A stretch of DNA of 54,918 nucleotides from Temnopleurus reevesii (GCA_036244855.1 BQKZ01000796.1:8696-63613); one strand, 5' to 3'. Numbered from the stretch's first letter, positions 34,610-46,254 are shown. Numbers and translations: made by a program. Notes: generated by a model from the sequence alone, not told the origin.

Positions 34610-34784
34610 GGGGTGTTGCTCAAAAGTTGCAATTGATCGCAAGTTGCAGTTGATCGGAACGCGCCAATCAAAATCATTGTTTCATGCGCGTCTTGTTAAA
34701 TGCGCATACCGTGCGCGAATGAAAATTTGCGTTACAATTGGCAAAGTTGCAGGTGATTTGCAGTTGATTTTGAGCAACACCCCA
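34610..34784. mobile_element. hairpin MITE family M4, copy 2
   Basis: GGGGTGTTGCTCAAAAGTTG on the left and CAGTTGATTTTGAGCAACAC on the right are inverted. Inside are GATCGGAACGCGCCAATC and ATCATTGTTTCATGCGCG, shared with 18594-18734. The element is flanked by AAA-type sequence on both sides, so the exact target duplication is unclear. Confidence 0.82.
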
Positions 34785-36089
34785 AAAGTCTGATAACACT
34801 CACTCTTAGAATCGTTCTTAAAGTAATTCTTAACTTGGTGAAAAAGTCCCCTGGATGGATAAACACCTAGATAATCTTGTTCCAAGGAAATGGCAACTAA
34901 ACTGATTTTCATACAGTGCACATGTGTTAATAGAAAATGCTCATCCAGAAAAACCATGATTCTCGTTTTCCTGATTTTCAGGAAACTGGCACATCTTTGC
35001 TGAACTTTACATTTCCAATACATTGAAATGCGCCATAGAATACATTTTGCAAGCTTTTGGAAATATCAAACAAAGGCACTGTCATTTCAAATGAAATCAA
35101 AGCCTTACAATCCATTTTATTGTATCTCAAAACTCACTTTAGTCACATCAATAAAGGCATCCTTTCCCCGAATTCCAAAGATACCTCGATGAAAGCATCT
35201 TTCAAAAAATCTCACAAAGCGAGAGAAATGACTCCTCCTTCGGTAAGATCTGAATCTAACATTAGACGATTAGAAATGACAGAGAACGCATCTCTTTGAG
35301 AGCTATAAGTGTCACCGTGGAGCAAGTGACACTATTGCCGAAATCTCGTTTCTGGTAATGCGATTCTCATCTCTTGGCAAGGAGATGTTCTCTGAAATAT
35401 GGATTTTCATATTTCATAAAGTACTCCACTCTTCGAGGTGTCTAGGAAGCTTGATCAGACCAAGAAAGATCGTAAAGTAGATTACGGGACTCTTAAAAAG
35501 GAAAGGAAAAAATCTTCTCGTATGAACTGGAAAGGCATTGTAAGTTTCTTGTCTCACATTTGTGAAGGACATTTTGAATGGAGATATGTCATGAAGAAAA
35601 TGCAGTGAATCTGACAGTTGCAGAGGAGGAATTAATATAAAACAAGAGAAGATGGGAGGAATTTGTATATATAGACACATAGTTATGTGTTAAGCTCGTT
35701 GTAAATGGATGAATGCATAAATAGATATTTAATTAGATAAAGGACAAAGAGGTATATCTTGCCAGATTAGTGTTGGGTAGAACTTCAGCGCCACCATCAC
35801 AATAATCTGCAACTGTTTTCTTTTTTTTTTCTTCCTCTTATTTCCCTCGTCTTCTCCTCCTTCTCGTTCTACCCTTCCACCTCACCCCTCCCCGAAACTT
35901 CTTTTTCCTTTTCTGTATGTTGTTCTTTTTCTTCGTCAGCTCCCTATACCCGCTGTTCTACCGCCAATGTTTTATCACCCCAAATCAAACCGCATTTTCC
36001 CAAACTTTTTGTAAATATTCCACTCTTTCTTCAACATCAATGTATAACCTTTGTCCCTCCTACATCCCTTCCCAAATCCAAATTATCAC
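34785..36089. other. stretch with no recognised gene; pyrimidine-rich 35816-36060
   Basis: 35816-36060 is strongly C/T-biased. Short open frames are not recognisable. Confidence 0.35.
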
Positions 36090-36362
36090 TTCTGCCTAGT
36101 ATCTCCACCTCTTTCCCCTTTTTCTCTCTCGTTCCATCTAAAAAAAATCATCTCCCATCTATCTTTATCACATTTCCTGCTCCCATCGTCCCATCTCACA
36201 TCCCATCCTACCTTATCTGACACCGTTTCTTGTTTGATTTCATATACATTTTTCATATCACCGCGTGAATCTCTAGTCCATTCATCATTTACCAGATATA
36301 TTCCTTCCCTGCTATCCAGTGACGCCATTCAATCTGGGCAATAAACTGGGGCAATCAGAAGT
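36090..36362 (+). repeat. first unit of a ~260-bp tandem duplication
   Basis: TAGTATCTCCACCTC, CTCCCATCTATCTTTATCAC, TTGTTTGATTTCATATACAT and TGCTATCCAGTGACGCCATT recur in the same order in 36443-36690. Confidence 0.85.
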
Positions 36363-36363
36363 C

Positions 36364-36433
36364 ATGGGTGGGAATCGAACCACGGACCTCTTCATGAAAA
36401 GCGAAAGTCAGAACCACTAGACCACGGCACTTC
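36364..36433 (-). mobile_element. tRNA-like segment between two repeat units
   Basis: The reverse complement reads AGTGCCGTGGTCTAGTGG (A-box region), a stretch of anticodon-arm length, then TCCGTGGTTCGATTCCCACC (B box with T stem). Whether it is a SINE head or a tRNA pseudogene is uncertain. There is no obvious CCA and the acceptor pairing is poor. GAACCACGGACCTCTAG at 40754-40770 appears to be a fragment of the same sequence. Confidence 0.6.
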
Positions 36434-36442
36434 CACATATCT

Positions 36443-36690
36443 GCCTGGTATCTCCACCTCTACATATCCATTTAAAAAAAAAGCATCTCCCATCTATCTT
36501 TATCACATTTCCCTCTCCTATCTTCCCATCTTACATCCCTCCCCACCTTACCTGACACCGTTTCTTGTTTGATTTCATATACATTTTTCATATCACCGCT
36601 TGAATCTCTATTTCATTTACCAGATATATTCCTTCCCTGCTATCCAGTGACGCCATTCAATCTGGGTAATAAACTGGGGCAATCAGAAAT
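36443..36690 (+). repeat. second unit of the tandem duplication
   Basis: Collinear with 36090-36362, roughly 88-90% identical by eye, ending with TAAACTGGGGCAATCAGAA in both units. Confidence 0.85.
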
Positions 36691-37022
36691 CATCATACGA
36701 CAGCTGCATGGATCAAAATCTACTTCGTGGTCGGAGAATATACTTATGCGTGAATAAAACATTGCGAGTAAATATAAAGATATATTCTACAGTTTAGAAA
36801 TGTATTCCAAATAGATGGAAATAAAGGGGAAAGTGTGGGGAAAGGGGACCTACCGACTGACGAGAATCAAAATATGACAATTTTGCATCTTAAAAACTGT
36901 TCTTTTTCAACGAACCCCATATGTCTTATCAATTTAGTATGATCAGTACATTTTCGCAACATGCTTTCACGCAGTTTGATCAGCAAACTCACAATGTTCC
37001 ATTTATGAGTTTTTAGTTCCTG
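36691..37022. other. stretch with no recognised feature
   Basis: Nothing supported. Confidence 0.35.
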
Positions 37023-37169
37023 GGCCCCGTTACATAAAGGTTTGCGATTAATTGCTAATCTGATAGCGATTGATACCAATCGCAAGTCTATGGCAAATCA
37101 TGTACTAAAATTTGCAATTGATCGCAAAATCAAATAGCGATTAATCGCAAACCTTTATGTTACGGGGCC
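37023..37169 (-). mobile_element. hairpin MITE family M2, copy 2 (inverted)
   Basis: GGCCCCGTTACATAAAGG and CCTTTATGTAACGGGGCC-type ends. The interior reads opposite to the copy at 5510 (here CTATGGCAAATCATG rather than its complement). The length is exactly 147 bp, like the first copy. Flanks are CTG on the left and CAG on the right, so a target duplication is less clear here. Confidence 0.85.
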
Positions 37170-37495
37170 CAGGTAGTGATTTATTTCACATGTATATTGT
37201 TTCCAAATAAACATGAACCTGGGAAGTTTGCAAACAGAATTGAAACCAATTTCATCTTTCAACATAAGCTCTAATAAGAACACTGAAATGGAAATACAAT
37301 TACATTTTATTCTTTCTTTCCCCCAAAGGATGTGATAAACAAATGACTACTCTATAACATCAACCGAACAGGTGTATGCTCAGGCAATATGTATCTTGTC
37401 AAATATCTTATTATAGCGTTAAATGATTTATTTTCAAATATTTTTTCAATTATATAATAATAATGATAATGATATTTTTATATCATTATATATAT

Positions 37496-37527
<32 letters not shown>

Positions 37528-37903
37528 TTTTTATTGTGCTCAACAAGACAAAGGCTACGTGTTTTGTCCACTTTTCATGTTCATAGCACAGTCCACGGTG
37601 CTCCTGGTATGGACCTTCTTATTTGATATACGCAAACAGACAAGACACGTCGTCAAATAAAGAAAACGACGAGCGTTTGTTTACAGTAAAAGCATCCCTA
37701 TATCAATACTTGCTCATGACCTTACCAGTTGGTTTTGTTTCTGGATCAAAGAGGGCGAATTAGGTTTCGAAGTTTGATGACTGAGGAGGAAAATAAACGG
37801 ACGACGATCAGGAAGGCAAAGAAAGCAGTTGTTCCCGGGCACTTTGTGTTAGTATTGCCGATCGATATGGATATGAAAACCACTGAACGGGAGTCGGTAG
37901 TGG
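37170..37903. other. stretch with only simple repeats
   Basis: No gene recognised. Apparent Tyr/Ile/Phe-rich frames follow the AT repeat. Confidence 0.35.
37487..37532. repeat. (AT)n followed by poly-T
   Basis: About 15 AT/TA units, then 13 T. Confidence 0.9.
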
Positions 37904-38131
37904 AGTTGAGGACTGTGTGCTCTGTAAGCACCCACCAATGCATATTCTCTTACACTGAACACACAGGGACTGCATAGCACTCAACCACAGAGAAATAACC
38001 CTCTGATCAACTATACCCGTTTGGTCACGTACGTCTCCAGGACTCTGTGGTTGAGTGATATGCAGTCACTGTGTGCTCGGTGTAAGAGAATATGCAGAGG
38101 TGGGTGCTATCAGAACACACAATCCTCAACT
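37904..38131. repeat. 228-bp inverted repeat with ~88-bp arms
   Basis: Left arm 37904-37992 and right arm 38043-38131: GTTGAGGACTGTGTGCTCTG against GAACACACAATCCTCAAC, then AAGCACCCACCAATGCATAT against ATATGCAGAGGTGGGTGC, and GCACTCAACCACAGAG against CTCTGTGGTTGAGTG. The loop is about 50 bp. It could be a single-copy MITE or a long-hairpin RNA locus. No target-site duplication is evident. Confidence 0.85.
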
Positions 38132-39443
38132 AGGCTAGGGGGTCGATGGATTGTGCGTGCTTGGTGACCTGTTGGTTTAGGAGCAAAGGGAAGTGAGACG
38201 CGGCGGCTATAGGGGAAGGACTGACTGCAGCCGAAACCCAGACCTCATCTGGTGCGAGTGGGAGAAACCGGAGACGACGCCCGGACCAACAGCGCCGGAG
38301 ATGGTAAGATGATGAGATGGATGGGACGACATCACCCTTCGATTTTTGGTTAGGGTTGGAAACCTAAACCCAGTCAACCATCCCGGCTGAACCGTGCCGC
38401 GCCACCGCACATCAGCTGCGTCTGTGCGTCGAACATCACGAAAAAAAAATAAGATCCCATCAGCAACTAGGTCAAACACTCAGGAAATACACAAGGATGC
38501 GAAGGGTGAAATCTTGTTGAACAACCGTTTAAACACATTTCGGAACCCCTTGATCTCTTTCAGAATCAATCCTCGCAGAAAATATCGGATTAAATCTTCC
38601 GTGAGCATTAGAAAAGGGAATCAATGTTGGGGTAATAAGATACCAAAAGCGAGAGACAATGCCGAGATGGAATCGTGCTTTTGATGTGGGTCAGGCGGGA
38701 ATTTTAAACCAGCATTAGGATCATGTTGAAGAGGATCAAGACCAGGCGACAGCTGGCGGGGCTGTGCCGCTTTTGTCTTTCAATAAACCACCGCAAACCC
38801 CGTTTCCCTTCACCCCTTCCTGTTTAAGGAATCTTTAAGCAATTATCGGTTAGGTTACCATCAGGAACTGTGACTTTTAGATCGAAGTTTTACATCACAA
38901 ATACAGATTTAGTTCTCTTATCAGATTAAACATGAAAATGCCCGGGCTAAGTGATGGATTTCTTTTTATTGTTGCACCGATGACATATACAAGATAAGAT
39001 CAAAAGATGCTAAATGTTTGAGGTTTCGCAAAGCGGGTTCTTATTCCTGTAAAAATACATTTGCATCTCCAAACATGCCTAAGATGTATGTCAGTATTAA
39101 GTGATCTTTTAAAGGGATTGAGGCCCAGTTGGGATCGTATGACAAGATGGTTGAAAAGATATGAACAAAATCTACAAGCATATTGAAAAAAAAACTGTTA
39201 ACGGCTTTCCTGTTCACTCCTCGTATTTCCTGCAAGACCCTTGGACACCCCTAAGAATGAGTTTGGCACTATATGAATTCCATTATCATTTTTTTTTTAT
39301 TAAGAGTAATCTGCCAGTGTTTTCGTTTGAAAATATATGGTAATGTAAATGTCTTAAATAATGGAGGAGTATGCTTGTCCCTACGAGCTCATCTTTTTCC
39401 AATAAACATATCCATTTTCTTTGGAACAAAGTGTCTTCTTTAA
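38132..39443. other. stretch with no recognised gene
   Basis: 38170-38470 is richer in GC and CpG, but no frame shows a recognisable protein and I saw no convincing splice sites. Confidence 0.35.
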
Positions 39444-39572
39444 AGCCCCGGTCACATAGGACCCCGGAAGCAACACGATTCACCCGACTCGTTGTTCTGA
39501 GGCAGTTAACTGTGAATTAAAAAAGAGTCGGGGTGAATCGTGTTGCTTCCGGGGTCCGATGTGGCCGGGGCT
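39444..39572 (-). mobile_element. MITE family M3, opposite orientation
   Basis: Ends AGCCCCGGTCACATAGGACC and GGTCCGATGTGGCCGGGGCT. The asymmetric core reads CTGAGGCAGTTAACTGTGAA, the complement of the core in the other copies, so this insertion is in the reverse orientation. Flanks are TAA on the left and TAC on the right. Confidence 0.88.
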
Positions 39573-41110
39573 TACGCCATGGTTAATGTTTACAACTGAT
39601 AATGGTAGATTGCAAATTCGATATTCCATGTTCACAAACGCACTTGACCAATCTGTTGTTCCTGGCGTATAGAACCTCAGGCGCTTAGATCATGTTTTGT
39701 CTCTCGTCAAATCACATATCTTATGACGGTAATAATCCATATTGCCATAAAGACAACAATGACTACTTTGGTAGGAAAACATATCTCATCTTCACTGAAA
39801 GAGACAAAAAAACGTGACTACTGACATTTCAAGGCAATTACCAATCTGATATTAAGCTGTAAATCCGAGTTTTAAAAGGACGTGCGATTTTCTTCTTCAG
39901 TGCGAATTAAGGAAAATATGATTGCACAGTGTTTCCTTCCCCTAAAGGGACAGTTCTTGTCAGCCAAAAATAATTTCAACGTGTAAGATCTAACGCTCGA
40001 AGGCGGTAAGATGGAATGAGAAAAACATTAAAAACACTATAGTTTCTGATACTTATGGTGTGGTATGAGATGACAGTACAATCGTGCTCATAAATGTTTT
40101 TTTTTAACTGTTAGTTCGTGCTCTAACATGATCTGGGCTTAGACAAAATTACAGTCAATATTTGTTAAGCTCACAACCATATCCAACATATGATAAATCA
40201 CTTTGTGCTACATTAAATGTAGGCTTTCAAGGTACCAAATATCAATATTTTGCCCCCGAATCACAACAATGAAAATAACACTTTTTAGAACACGTTATCT
40301 AAAAACGAGTGCACTTGAATGTTTTCGAATCAAGAAAGAAAATGATTGAACCTATATTATTTTTACCATGGATTTTCTTACTGTTATCATTAGTACTATC
40401 AAGTGCGGAGTCTATTTTGTAGCTATTTTCGTTCATTTCGTGAGCAATTCACACAGTTAACTCAACATGCGGCAACTTTTAGTCTCCATACAAATAGTTT
40501 TGTGATCAAATATGTTTAAACGTGCTTTGCTCTACGCAACTTTGTGATTTTTAAAGCAAACTGTAACTCTGAAGAGTTCACAGCTTAGAACAGCGCTGGT
40601 TTAGAAGATTTGAAAACAAGATTATATTCAGTATTATTTTGTTTATTTATATTCTTTTGTACATCTGTTGCTGTGACATTTGGCTTTAAAGATTTTTATC
40701 GGCAACAAGATTAACACTTTGATAACGAAGAATGAAGCTTCGTTGTGGTCGTTGAACCACGGACCTCTAGAGATTCAGGAAAGGGAAGAAATTTGACAAA
40801 CAGGTCGTTGATCAAATAAGATCGTGTGACCACACTGCCAAACACGAGTTCATTGACCGGCGCAGGCCCATGAACCACGGGGGGGGGGGGGGGGTGAAAA
40901 AAAACTTTAGCGTGAGCCCGGAATACCTACCCCTGCATTATTGAACCTTGCACCAATTGGAGCACTCTTTTGTCATAAGATAATACCATTATGATTAAAT
41001 GGTGCAATATTGCACCAAAAAGGGGGCTTAGATTGTTGCCAGGTTCGATATTGCCCCCTGTTTGTAAATGTGTGGGGGAAGGGACTCCAGTCTTATGCTA
41101 AAGCTTTCTA
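39573..41110. other. stretch with no recognised gene; 16-base G run
   Basis: A G run lies at 40879-40894. GAACCACGGACCTCTAG at about 40754 matches the tRNA-like segment at 36364. Otherwise unrecognised. Confidence 0.35.
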
Positions 41111-41138
41111 CCCCCCCCCCCCCCTCTCTCTCTCTCTG
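41111..41138. repeat. poly-C followed by (CT)n
   Basis: 14 C, then about seven CT units. Confidence 0.95.
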
Positions 41139-41149
41139 GTAAATGGAAT

Positions 41150-41424
41150 GTCACGTCGTCCACTCACGCGACCAGAACAGCCGACACCACTGGCGGTCAA
41201 ATACGCTGGCGGCCCGAAGGACGAACGGTTGATAAACATCTGATTGTCACATTTAAACTGAAATAGTTTGATACTCGTCGTTTCATNGTCACGTCGTCCA
41301 CTCACGCGACCACAACAGCCGACACCACTGACGGTCAAATACGCTGGCGGCCCGAAGGACGAACGGTTGATAAACATCTGATTGTCACATTTAAACTGAA
41401 ATAGTTTGATACTCGTCGTTTCAT
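41150..41424. repeat. 137-bp direct duplication around a single N
   Basis: 41150-41286 and 41288-41424 match with two differences (CCAGAACAG/CCACAACAG and TGGCGG/TGACGG), separated by exactly one N at 41287. The first copy ends and the second begins at the N. This is the signature of two contig ends that overlap but were not merged. The apparent repeat-containing minus-strand frame across it is therefore probably an artefact. Confidence 0.9.
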
Positions 41425-41529
41425 AATGAATAGGTTCATTACCGATATTCACCTTTAAATATATAGGCATGAGGAATTCAAGAAAAACAATATACCCGTT
41501 TCCCTGTATGTCTCTCATTTCCTCTTTTC

Positions 41530-41584
41530 TTCTCTCTCTCTCTGTCTGTCTCTCTCTCTGTCTCTCTCTCTCTCTCTCTCCCTC
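41530..41584. repeat. (TC)n tract
   Basis: TC repeats with TGTC interruptions. Confidence 0.93.
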
Positions 41585-42996
41585 TGCCGCTCTGGATGTT
41601 GTTCCTTTCCAGACATGGCAAAATCAATCAGGATGTGACTTACATCAGATCTATCCCGCTGACATCGTGGCATTTCTTTTTCATTTCAAATGAAAACTTC
41701 TTTCGGATAATCAAAATAATGTGCTTTCAAATCAACGTCCAAATTGAGAGACAAATATATCGCAATAAATTGTCTTGGAAGATTTTTTTCCCCGCTTTCT
41801 CCCTACGGCTGGGAGCAATAAGCAAACTCGGAGACATTTCAGCTTCATAAAAAATTGCCCTTTTCAAAATGGTAATGGGTACGAACGGAGCATATTGGAG
41901 AAATGTTTATTTGAAATTGCCTGTATCTTCAGCTGAGGGGATATTTTGGGACTTGAAACTTAACGCATGACCAAGATATTGCTTGAACTTGAAAGAACTT
42001 ACAGAAAATGCAGTTTAGAAAGATAAAGAGTCGTGGATTACAATATAGGTACTTCGTATTACAATACACGTTAAGGAAAAAAAGTGTAATCTGCGGCAAA
42101 AGGCGGAAAAGGTGCTATATTGCACCCTTATGACGTAAACGTTCAGCCAAAAAAAAAGGGTAAAAAGACGGTGCAAGCTTCCAGAAAAAGTGCTATAGTG
42201 GATTTATTATTATCATTATTATGGAAATAAGGATGAATAAGTTCAAGCGAACATGTCTGATTTGATGGATTTGCTCAATGTATAAAACAAATAGAATGGC
42301 TACTCTTGTTATCTTATGAAGATGTGAAGTAATTATTTGATAGAATGACGCATATGGGGGCATTAGGAGGCATTTTTGTTTCATTTCATTTCATTTTTAT
42401 CTATTTCCTTTCAAACAAACTGCAAATCAATACAATATGACAAAACAAATGTAATATACATAATTCAAGATTAATACCATAAGTTTTTTTACCCAAAATT
42501 ATGTGAAACATTCTTAATACACACTGATTTTTTTTTATTTATAAGGAATTGCAAAACTAATGGGCAATCTTTATTCGTATTATTTTCAGTAACCTTTGTT
42601 CTCTTCTTTAAAACATCAAATAATTCATCAAATCTGTCCGACAGTTTTTAATTGTACAGTACACAATTACGAAAATGTATTGTACTAATCAATTCGTGAT
42701 TGAAAGTACATTACATCAAATTAAATCACTCATATCCTTTATCTCCTTTATCTAATCGACAATTTCACAATTTTCAATTCTCTTCAATAATGCCTCGATT
42801 AAATGCAACGTTGTCAATTTCAATTTCTATACATATGTAGTGATTTATGGGGGGGGGGGGGTTGTCATTATAATTTATAATTTTACTAAAAGTATTTATC
42901 CCAAATATTTACTGCATCAAACGTTTAGAATTTATGTCAAATCGCTGCGATATTTTCAGAGCATTTAATCAAAGTTTTTAAACCTACACTCTGACC
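41585..42996. other. stretch with no recognised gene
   Basis: 13-base G run at 42849-42861; AT-rich elsewhere. Confidence 0.35.
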
Positions 42997-43224
42997 AGAA
43001 GGGACCAAGGATTTGGACAAAGTACACGACTTCATTTAAGCCTGTCCAATAACCTCATGAAGACAAAGTAAATTAACTTCCCTTCTTATTCAGTGACCAG
43101 GTGTGACGCCAATTCGACATTTATCCGCAGAACGCGAGGAAAAGAAATCTCTCATGTTTCTATTTAGTTATTGTAAATGTTTGAAAGAAAGCTGTTTACT
43201 TTGTCCGAATCATTTGTCCCTTCT
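42997..43224 (+). mobile_element. TIR element family M5 (AGAAGGGAC ends), copy 1
   Basis: AGAAGGGACCAAGGATTTGG followed by ACAAAGTA is mirrored by TACTTTGTCCGAATCATTTG and TCCCTTCT. The interior has AGTGACCAGGTGTGACG and TCGACATTTAT, shared with the copies at 46318 and 47485. Confidence 0.75.
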
Positions 43225-43324
43225 CCTAAGAGTGCTAATCACAAAATGTGTTCAATCGTACTTAAAGGGTTAACGATAATTGTCTGCTTGTACCGGAACC
43301 TTTAAAACCACAATCCAACTCAGA

Positions 43325-45097
43325 TGTCACGTAACCATCTATCTTGAATTGTGACGTCATAGACCTGTGTGGGATAATCTTTGCTATTGGGTTGTTTATA
43401 GGATTTTTATCTCATCGATCAACCGCACAACCAATTCAATCTCACTTACATTAATGGGTGGGAAGATACATAGCTGGTTTATAGCGATAAACAAAACTAC
43501 CCATACATCATCTTGCCACGGCAAAGTAATCGTGTCAAGGGAGTAGATAATATCCGCGGGCATTTTGACCGGTGCTTGATATATAGTAATGTGTTTGATG
43601 CTGCTAGAAGAGGATTAAATAGACGTTGTCTCTGGCGAAAGGGACTATTTGTTTACACGAAGACTGTAATGAATGATATTACATATAAATCCCTGTCATC
43701 TTGGCTAGTGCCGATTGTAGCATAATTGTATTTTGGTAGTTAGTGGAAACGTTAATTGACATAAGAATATTCTTATACAATATGGATTATCAGGCAATTT
43801 TTGCCAAATCAATGAAATAAAAGCCCCCAAAATGACAACAGCATTCTCACTGGTGTGGGTGTATCATAATGTATTTATAACCTATTCGTATATACCTAGT
43901 AACCTAGTAACTGAAATGTCTCGTTATCAAATTATTTTGTATGGCAAGGATGGAATTTGGACTCACGACCCTTCAATGAGGTCTGATTCTTTGAGTCATG
44001 TGTAATCGATTATATAAACTCAATCAGATAGCCATTTAGAAAACAGAATATAAACAATAAATAATATATTTTGCGAATTGTGTTACGGAATCTGGTTACA
44101 TCAATAGACGACTTCGTAATGTATTTAAATTTTATGCACGATTCTTTGTCAAATGCACAATGATAAACTATTTGTCCACCTGATATAAAATAAAGGAATA
44201 TAAAGGAATGTGAATAGCAAGCAGTAGTTGTTGCTAGGTTGGCCAAGCTACAATGTTTGTCCAAGCTATATAGCAACGTTCATGTATGAAAGTAGCATTC
44301 TGACTATTGAATTCTCATTATCTTCTGGTAGCTGAATACATATTTCGTCTTGGAGCAAGCGTAAAAAAATGTGAGTACATGACGAAACTGGTATATTCAC
44401 TCTACACATTCCAATCAAACATCGCACGAAAATGCTTCTCACATTAACATTGTAATTCCCCTATTCCTAGGCTGGGAGCATTAACATTCATGTATTCACG
44501 CCCGAATAATTCCCCCACGTGTTGTGTGGGGAATTACATGTACCAAAGACATTCAACAATGGATACTTATCTAGCAGTTGGTGGGTTTGTATCATTCATA
44601 CCTCAACGTTATTGAGGTTGCTATTATGTGTCCGGGATTTTCCGGATCTATAAATAGCATATTAATTTTCACAAAATCGTCTACTTCCTAATGTTGCTGC
44701 TACAAATATTACATGCTTATTAATAGTCATCTTCTGAAACAGTCAATCAGCAAACCAACACCCAAACCAGGTAAACAGTTTCTTTGTCAGTGACCAGATG
44801 CACATAAGTACTGTCATTGTCATATCACCGAAATGTGCTCATTAAAATGCGTGTCAGAGGCTGTCATAGCATCCAAGGAGCAATTGCAGTAGCATTGGCA
44901 TTAATGGTCCATTTTTTAAAGGTCTTTGGGTATGTACTAGCCTTGAAAACCCTCGATAGTACTTCAGCTTGCAACTGTCAGATCGTGTGCGATTTAAAAC
45001 ATAGACAAGTCATGAAGTTCAACTCACAAAGTGGTGCTTAACCCTGTAATCCGCGACCAGCACTCTCCGGTAGATAGAATACAGATTGATATCAACA
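43325..45097 (+). repeat. duplicated segment, copy A
   Basis: Collinear with 50970-52089 (from 44221 onward) and inverted relative to 52682-54918. Identity by eye is about 97% over 43325-43930 and about 92% over 44221-44570. The outlier is the middle (44576-44815), where the copies differ by indels. An open frame at 43513-43725 is shared with 54512-54730 but matches no protein I know. Confidence 0.9.
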
Positions 45098-45101
45098 TTA
45101 A

Positions 45102-45717
45102 AGGTCCACTTTTATGAAAATACAAGTTGATCTGTATTGATGTATTATACCATTATCAAAACCCTTTTCAGTGAAAGAGGGCCCAAATGTGTTTCATATA
45201 TTTTATAATATTTTTTCTTCATTTTTATGTTGGCTTAGTTGGGAATGCCCTTACAAATTTCTTTCAAATGTCAATCCTGTTGTGACATCACAAGAGTCAA
45301 GTTTGTTCACCTTTCTAGATCATGTTTCAGAGCTGGTTCTGTAAATAACAAAAGGAAATATGTGGATCAATGCAGGTATTTCAATTCAGGTGATTGCGCA
45401 TTCCAATTCCCTTTCATGGGCAATCACCTGAATTGAAATCCCTGCATTGATCCACATATTTCCTTTTGTTATTTACAGAACCAGCTCTGAAACATGATCT
45501 AGAAAAGGTGAACAAACTTGACTCTTGTGATGTCACAACATGATTGACATTCGAAAAAAAAATTTTAGGGGCGTTCCCAACTAAGCCAACATAAAAATTA
45601 ATAAAAAATATTATAAAATATATGAAACATATTTGGACTCTCTTTCATTGAAAAGGGTATTGATAATGGTATAATACATCAATACAGATCAACTTGTATT
45701 TTCATAACAGTACCCCT
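45102..45717. mobile_element. 616-bp foldback element at TTAA (element F-A)
   Basis: An almost complete palindrome with arms of about 295 bp and a loop of about 24 bp around 45410. The arms carry GAAAATACAAGTTGATCTGT, AATATGTGGATCAATGCAGG and their complements. The ends are AGGTCCACTTTTATG and CATAACAGTACCCCT. It is flanked exactly by TTAA (45098-45101 and 45718-45721). A TTAA duplication fits piggyBac- or Kolobok-type mobilisation. There is no coding capacity. Confidence 0.88.
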
Positions 45718-45721
45718 TTAA

Positions 45722-45810
45722 GGTAATGGTAGTGTTGCCACGATAAGCATAATAGACAAAGAAAGAACTACAGACTGAACAATCCGTCCTCCAATCCATC
45801 TAAATTGAAC
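45722..45810. other. flank of duplicated segment A
   Basis: GGTAATGGTAGTGTTGCC and onward resembles 47208-47310 (GGTAATGGCAGAAGTTGTA, AACAATTCGTC), so a third, diverged copy of this flank exists there. Confidence 0.6.
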
Positions 45811-46254
45811 GGGTACTACCGACGAGTCCGACAGCCTGCGAGTCCGACAGCCCGCGTGTCCGACAGCTTACGAGGCCGAAATTTGAATAATTGGTGCACG
45901 AAATAGGCATTACATAAAAACGGATTAGAGTCAGACAACTCATTAATCCGACAAAATTATGAAAACACACATGATTACGACCGCACATACATTTTTCAAA
46001 TGAGCCCGACTCTAGGTAAAATTGGTCTATTAGTCCGACAGCACTATATTTACGTTAGTCGGTCTTGTAGGTCTGTTTGCGTGATGTCGGGCTCAAAGCA
46101 AATAATCTGTCAGTGTCGATCTTGCGAGCGTGAAAGTAAAAATGTCTAGCTCGAACCTCATTTTGAAAATTGTCGATGTAGTTGGCTTATATTTATTTCT
46201 GTCGGACTCGTGATATGTCGGACTCGTGGGCTGTGGGACTCGTGGGATGCTCCC
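45811..46254. mobile_element. TU-like foldback element with 16-bp tandem terminal repeats
   Basis: The left end holds tandem 16-bp units from 45823 (CGAGTCCGACAGCCTG, CGAGTCCGACAGCCCG, CGTGTCCGACAGCTTA). The right end holds the same units inverted (GTCGGACTCGTGATAT, GTCGGACTCGTGGGCT, GTGGGACTCG). GGG and CCC bound the element, and AATTGAAC occurs exactly on both sides (45803-45810 and 46255-46262), an 8-bp target-site duplication. The interior keeps scattered TCCGAC and GTCGG words. Echinoid TU elements are described as foldback elements with short tandem repeats in the outer arms. The match is structural and not sequence-verified. Confidence 0.85.

Noticed and set aside
41108..41518. 136-codon minus-strand frame that looks like a two-repeat protein
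   Set aside because: The repeat is created by the 138-bp offset across the single N at 41287 (138 is divisible by 3). It is most likely an assembly overlap and not a repeat protein.
43513..43725. 70-codon frame conserved at 54512-54730
   Set aside because: The surrounding non-coding DNA is just as conserved between the two copies, so this is not evidence for coding.
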